From positions 1-8,518 of the forward strand of contig JAKDKI010000076.1 in assembly GCA_030453435.1 (NCBI GenBank): DNA of 8,518 nt, read 5' to 3'. Positions 6,163 through 8,518 of this stretch are shown piece after piece (within the stretch, counting starts at the first letter, position 1; each line of letters begins with the position of its first letter). Both the position numbers and the translations under genes were made by a program. The notes under the pieces are model-generated. The model was not told the origin of the DNA, did no database searches, and saw nothing but the letters and a program-made list of their open reading frames with translations. Source of the DNA: Kocuria sp. (GTDB lineage Bacteria > Actinomycetota > Actinomycetes > Actinomycetales > Micrococcaceae).

Positions 6163-7496
6163 CGAACAACTCCCCCGATCAGGGAGGTCTGAAAGCCACA
6201 CTTGGACTACGAAGCGTGATCCTGTTCGGCTTGGCTTACATGACCCCGATCATCGTCTTGGGGATCTTCGGCGTCATCGCGGAAGCCTCCTCGGGCGCTA
6301 GTGCTGGCGCGTACCTCCTTGCATCCGTAGCGATGCTCTTCACGGCCTCCAGCTACGCGCGCATGTCGGTTCTGCACCCCGTCGCAGGTTCCTCCTACAC
6401 CTACGTGCGGCGTTCCCTTGACTCGCGAGCCGGCTTCCTCGTCGGCTGGGTCGTTCTGCTCGACTACCTGTTCCTGCCTCTGGTGATCTGGCTCATCGGA
6501 GCCTCTTATCTGAATAGCCAGTTCCCGTCTGTGCCCTCGGCCATATGGGTGCTGGTCTTCGTCGTCATCACCACCATCTTGAACATCATCGGCTTGAAGG
6601 TCGCTGACAAGGCAAACCTCGTGCTGATGGCCATGCAGGTCCTTGTCATCGCGGCATTCGTGATGCTCGCAGTGCTGCATCTGCTCGGAAAGGGCGGGCC
6701 AGGCTCTCTGATCGGGAGTGCACCGCTCACCGGATCGGGGGGTTTTTCGGCGGTCGCGGCAGGTGCCGCGATTGCCGCCTACTCTTTCCTCGGTTTCGAC
6801 GCTGTCAGCACGTTGACCGAAGACACGAAAGACCCGCAACGAACCATCCCACGCGCGATCCTCGCCGTCGCGGTCATTGGCGGCGCACTCTTCTTCGTCA
6901 CCAGCTACGTGCTGTCGCTCGTTGAACCTGGCGCTAGCTTCACCAACGCTGACTCGTTGGCCTCCGATACCGCTCGCACTATCGGAGGCAGCCTCTTTGC
7001 TTCCCTCTTCCTGGCTGGTCTAGTCATTGGCCAGTTCACCTCGGGCCTTGCCGCCCAGGCGAGCGTTTCGCGGCTCATGTACGCGATGGGTCGTGATGGT
7101 GCGCTACCGCAGTCGTTCTTTGGGCGTCTGGATGCCCGGTGGGCTACGCCTGTGCTCAACGTCGTTCTTACCGGCGTCATCGGTCTAGGCGCGATCTTCC
7201 TCGATGTCGCAACGTCGACGTCTTTCATTAATTTCGGAGCGTTCACAGCTTTCACGCTTGTGAACATTGCCTGCATCAGCCACTTCATCCGGCACCGTGG
7301 GCAGGGGCTCAGCTTTGTCTGGTTCGTCGTCGTTCCCGCTATCGGAGCGCTGGTTGACCTCTATCTCCTAACTAAACTCGATGGTAAAGCGTTGTCGCTC
7401 GGCTTCATCTGGCTCGCGATTGGTTTCGCCTATCTCGCGTTCTTGACTCGAGGATTCACGCAGAAGCCACCAGAGATGACGAACGCGCATTCCTAG
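6159..7496 (+). CDS. APC-family amino acid/amine permease
   Basis: Integral membrane transporter of 445 residues with about 12 hydrophobic segments, expected to bring an amino acid or amine into the cell using an ion gradient. The first helix carries the APC signature GLAYMTP (24-30), where substrate usually binds. Residues 208-234 (YSFLGFDAVSTLTEDTKDPQ followed by RTIPRAI) are the conserved block around helix 6 and the loop after it. Most other helices are visible, for example at 95-115, 129-146, 154-176, 234-255, 277-298, 331-350 and 413-430. Among relatives I recognise, putrescine/amino acid importers of the PuuP type look closest, but specificity is not proven. The start overlaps the amidase stop by 4 bp, so expression is coupled. 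The gene ends 33 bp before repeat copy B, which makes it the last gene inside the bracketed segment. Confidence 0.9.
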   Translation: MTNNSPDQGGLKATLGLRSVILFGLAYMTPIIVLGIFGVIAEASSGASAGAYLLASVAMLFTASSYARMSVLHPVAGSSYTYVRRSLDSRAGFLVGWVVLLDYLFLPLVIWLIGASYLNSQFPSVPSAIWVLVFVVITTILNIIGLKVADKANLVLMAMQVLVIAAFVMLAVLHLLGKGGPGSLIGSAPLTGSGGFSAVAAGAAIAAYSFLGFDAVSTLTEDTKDPQRTIPRAILAVAVIGGALFFVTSYVLSLVEPGASFTNADSLASDTARTIGGSLFASLFLAGLVIGQFTSGLAAQASVSRLMYAMGRDGALPQSFFGRLDARWATPVLNVVLTGVIGLGAIFLDVATSTSFINFGAFTAFTLVNIACISHFIRHRGQGLSFVWFVVVPAIGALVDLYLLTKLDGKALSLGFIWLAIGFAYLAFLTRGFTQKPPEMTNAHS

Positions 7497-7529
7497 CAAA
7501 CGTTTTCGAAACCGCACCCGGTGAGACAT

Positions 7530-7552
7530 AAACGGTCGTTTCTGCACCACTC
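7530..7552 (+). repeat. 23-bp direct repeat, copy B, probable end of the TniB element
   Basis: Same 23 bp as 1844-1866, same orientation. It lies between the permease stop (7496) and the TniB stop (7645), where the terminus of a transposon carrying tniB at its edge would be expected. The element would extend to the right. The exact outer base is uncertain; TGAGACAT just outside (7522-7529) may belong to the end. A poorer look-alike beginning AAACG occurs at 7498 and may be a degenerate binding site. No matching opposite end or target duplication is visible. Confidence 0.75.
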
Positions 7553-7644
7553 TCCCCGGCGCAGCTCCCGGCCGCGCTCTGGGTTGTGAGTTGCAGCGGT
7601 AAATGGCGTGCTTTTGTTGAGGTTATCTGGCCGGGTGGTGGTGG

Positions 7645-8161
7645 TCAGTGGCCGATGAGGAGTGCTTCGCGCGCGGCGTCGACGAGCTCGGGGGTGAGGG
7701 TATCGAGGTTGTTGATGGTCTGGAGGCGGTGGATTTGGGTCAGGATGCGGTCGACGAGGCGGAGGTTGCCTTGGGTGATCCGCACGATGGTGGCCACGGC
7801 GGTGGCGTAGGCGATGGGATCACCGTGGGGTGTGGTCGGGATCCAGCGTGCGAGGACGACGGTGAGTTCCTCGGGGGTGAGGTTGCGGTATTCGTGGGCG
7901 AAGCCGATACGGCTGTAGAGCTGGGGGTAGCGGGCCAAGCGCTTTTCAATGCCGGGCATGCCGATGAGGATGACGCCCATGGTGTGACGGTCGTAGTAGT
8001 CACGGACTTGTTCCAGACCGTTGGTCTTGAGCCGGTCGGCCTCATCGATAATGAGCAGTTCGGTGCGCCCGCTGTAGCGGGAGGCGGTATGCACCAGGGG
8101 ATCCACGGATCCGTGCTGGGCATAGTCCAGGGCGTAGGAGATCTGCTGGCATACTCTGGGC
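7645..8161 (-). pseudogene. tniB: TniB-like transposition ATPase, 5' part removed by IS insertion
   Basis: TniB is an AAA+ ATPase that helps the TniA transposase select target DNA. About 171 C-terminal residues remain, from RVCQQISYALDYAQHG to AREALLIGH. Visible are Walker B in LLIIDEADRLK, the sensor-like VILIGMPGIEKRLARYPQLY block, and the helical C-terminus with RITQGNLRLVDRILTQI. The Walker A (P-loop) region is absent, because upstream of about 8161 the sequence becomes the left end of an IS3-family element. The open frame continues to an ATG at 8292, but those residues are antisense to the IS terminus and orfA and resemble nothing in TniB. The remnant should be inactive as an ATPase unless another copy exists. 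An IstB-type helper of IS21 is the alternative, but the sequence looks closer to TniB. Confidence 0.85.
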
Positions 8162-8518
8162 TGAATCGCCCCGGGTCTGGTGGAGGCTCTGATTCCACGG
8201 GAGGATGAGGAGCATGGCAGCACCGAGGAAGTACCCGGACGAGCTTCGGGAGAGAGCCACGAGGATGGCTGTTCAGGCGCGGCGCGATCCATCGACGAGG
8301 TCGGGCACGTTCCGTCGTGTGGGCGAGCAGCTCGGGATCAATCCTGAGACTCTGAGGAACTGGGTCGTGCAGGCCGAGGTTGACGAGGGGCACCGTCCCG
8401 GGACCACGACCAGCGAGTCCCAACGCCTGGTCGAGCTGAAGAAGGAAGTGCGTGAGCTGCGCCGGGCGAACTCGATGGCGGATTCAAGCGGTGAGCGCAA
8501 GGAACTCTGCGAGCTTCT
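8162..8518 (+). mobile_element. IS3-family insertion sequence, left part
   Basis: The left end begins TGAATCGCCCCGGGTCTGG at 8162, with the TG start and the GC-rich body usual for terminal repeats of actinobacterial IS3 elements. It is followed by orfA at 8214. The boundary coincides with the point where the minus-strand tniB frame stops resembling its family. The right end, orfB and the target duplication lie outside the window. Confidence 0.8.
8214..8518 (+). CDS. IS3-family transposase OrfA, partial at right edge
   Basis: OrfA is the DNA-binding helix-turn-helix part of the IS3 transposase, normally joined to the OrfB catalytic part by -1 frameshifting. I read 101 complete codons from the ATG at 8214, which has GAGGATGAGG upstream. 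The protein begins AAPRKYPDELRERATRMAV, carries the HTH around residues 34-52 (FRRVGEQLGINPETLRNWV), and then the leucine-zipper-like ELKKEVRELRRAN (74-86). After Asn86 the usual ILKxASAFF-type ending is missing; the reading frame gives SMADSSGERKELCELL. The +1 frame over the last bases reads RNSASF, which resembles the expected ending, so a frameshift near 8472-8481 is possible. The gene is cut by the window edge, so its state cannot be settled here. Confidence 0.82.
   Translation, partial: MAAPRKYPDELRERATRMAVQARRDPSTRSGTFRRVGEQLGINPETLRNWVVQAEVDEGHRPGTTTSESQRLVELKKEVRELRRANSMADSSGERKELCEL

Larger units (their letters stand above)
7530..8518. mobile_element. Partial TniB-type transposon, interrupted by an IS3-family element
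   Basis: The segment starts at or near repeat copy B and contains the 3' part of a tniB-like gene, whose usual partner tniA (DDE transposase) would lie to the right. The reading frame is broken at about 8161 by an IS3-type insertion, so the rest of tniB and tniA are beyond the window or lost. The type assignment rests on the ATPase and on the likeness of CTGCACCA to tni-type end repeats. Whether another copy supplies functions in trans is unknown. Confidence 0.6.

Noticed and set aside
5383..6201. Long open frame (272 codons) on the minus strand opposite the amidase gene
   Set aside because: The plus-strand frame carries the complete Glu-Lys-Cys triad and is coupled to the permease; the antisense frame shows no family motif and is an effect of GC-rich codon use.
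7498..7519. Third, degenerate copy of the 23-bp repeat
   Set aside because: It shares AAACG and a GCACC word but needs gaps to align; listed only as a possibility under copy B.
7648..8208. Plus-strand open frame of 186 codons opposite tniB, rich in Gly, Asp and Val
   Set aside because: It is the complement of a recognised ATPase fragment; its composition is the usual mirror of a GC-rich gene.
8162..8292. N-terminal extension of the minus-strand TniB frame to an ATG at 8292
   Set aside because: These bases are the IS3 left end and the start of orfA on the other strand. The translation (Ser/Pro/Arg-rich) has no TniB features, so the open frame is fortuitous.
1..8518. CRISPR array, tRNA or rRNA genes
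   Set aside because: No regularly spaced short repeats and no cloverleaf or rRNA-like sequence were seen on either strand.

Overview
The window looks like an accessory region of a high-GC actinobacterium (Actinomycetota; genus not resolvable). Reasons: GC-rich coding with GTG and TTG starts, an IS3-family orfA and TniB-type ATPase of a kind I know from actinobacteria, and two start codons placed as in leaderless mRNAs. No core chromosomal gene or RNA gene is visible.

Layout. (1) 1-1624, minus strand: a DUF3644 protein with a HEPN-type RNxxxH motif, followed by a small serine recombinase that runs off the left edge and appears to lack about 16 internal residues. (2) 1625-2133: a 509-bp divergent intergenic region holding copy A of a 23-bp repeat, a 10-bp-arm hairpin and four copies of the hexamer TGTCAA. 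(3) 2134-5076, plus strand: a tight operon of an EcoRI-family adenine methyltransferase, a DUF262-HNH nuclease and an intact serine resolvase (gaps of 2 and 4 bp). This reads as a restriction-modification-like defence cassette with its own recombinase. (4) 5275-7496, plus strand: a nitrilase-superfamily amidase translationally coupled to an APC-family amino acid/amine permease, a small uptake and hydrolysis unit. (5) 7530-8518: copy B of the 23-bp repeat, then a minus-strand TniB-like transposition ATPase cut short by an IS3-family element whose left end is at about 8162 and whose orfA runs off the right edge.

The 23-bp repeat occurs twice in the same orientation, 5,686 bp apart. It brackets the MTase/DUF262-HNH/resolvase operon and the amidase/permease pair. 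Its first half is a near-palindrome with a GT centre, and copy B lies where the TniB element should end. The bracketed segment may therefore be cargo between transposon ends, or a unit excisable by a serine recombinase. Defence genes and recombinases recur side by side: HEPN plus recombinase on the left, MTase plus DUF262-HNH plus resolvase in the middle. The most interesting hypothesis is a mobile two-layer defence locus in which the restriction-like operon is the first barrier and the divergent HEPN protein a possible abortive back-up. That link is inference from adjacency only.
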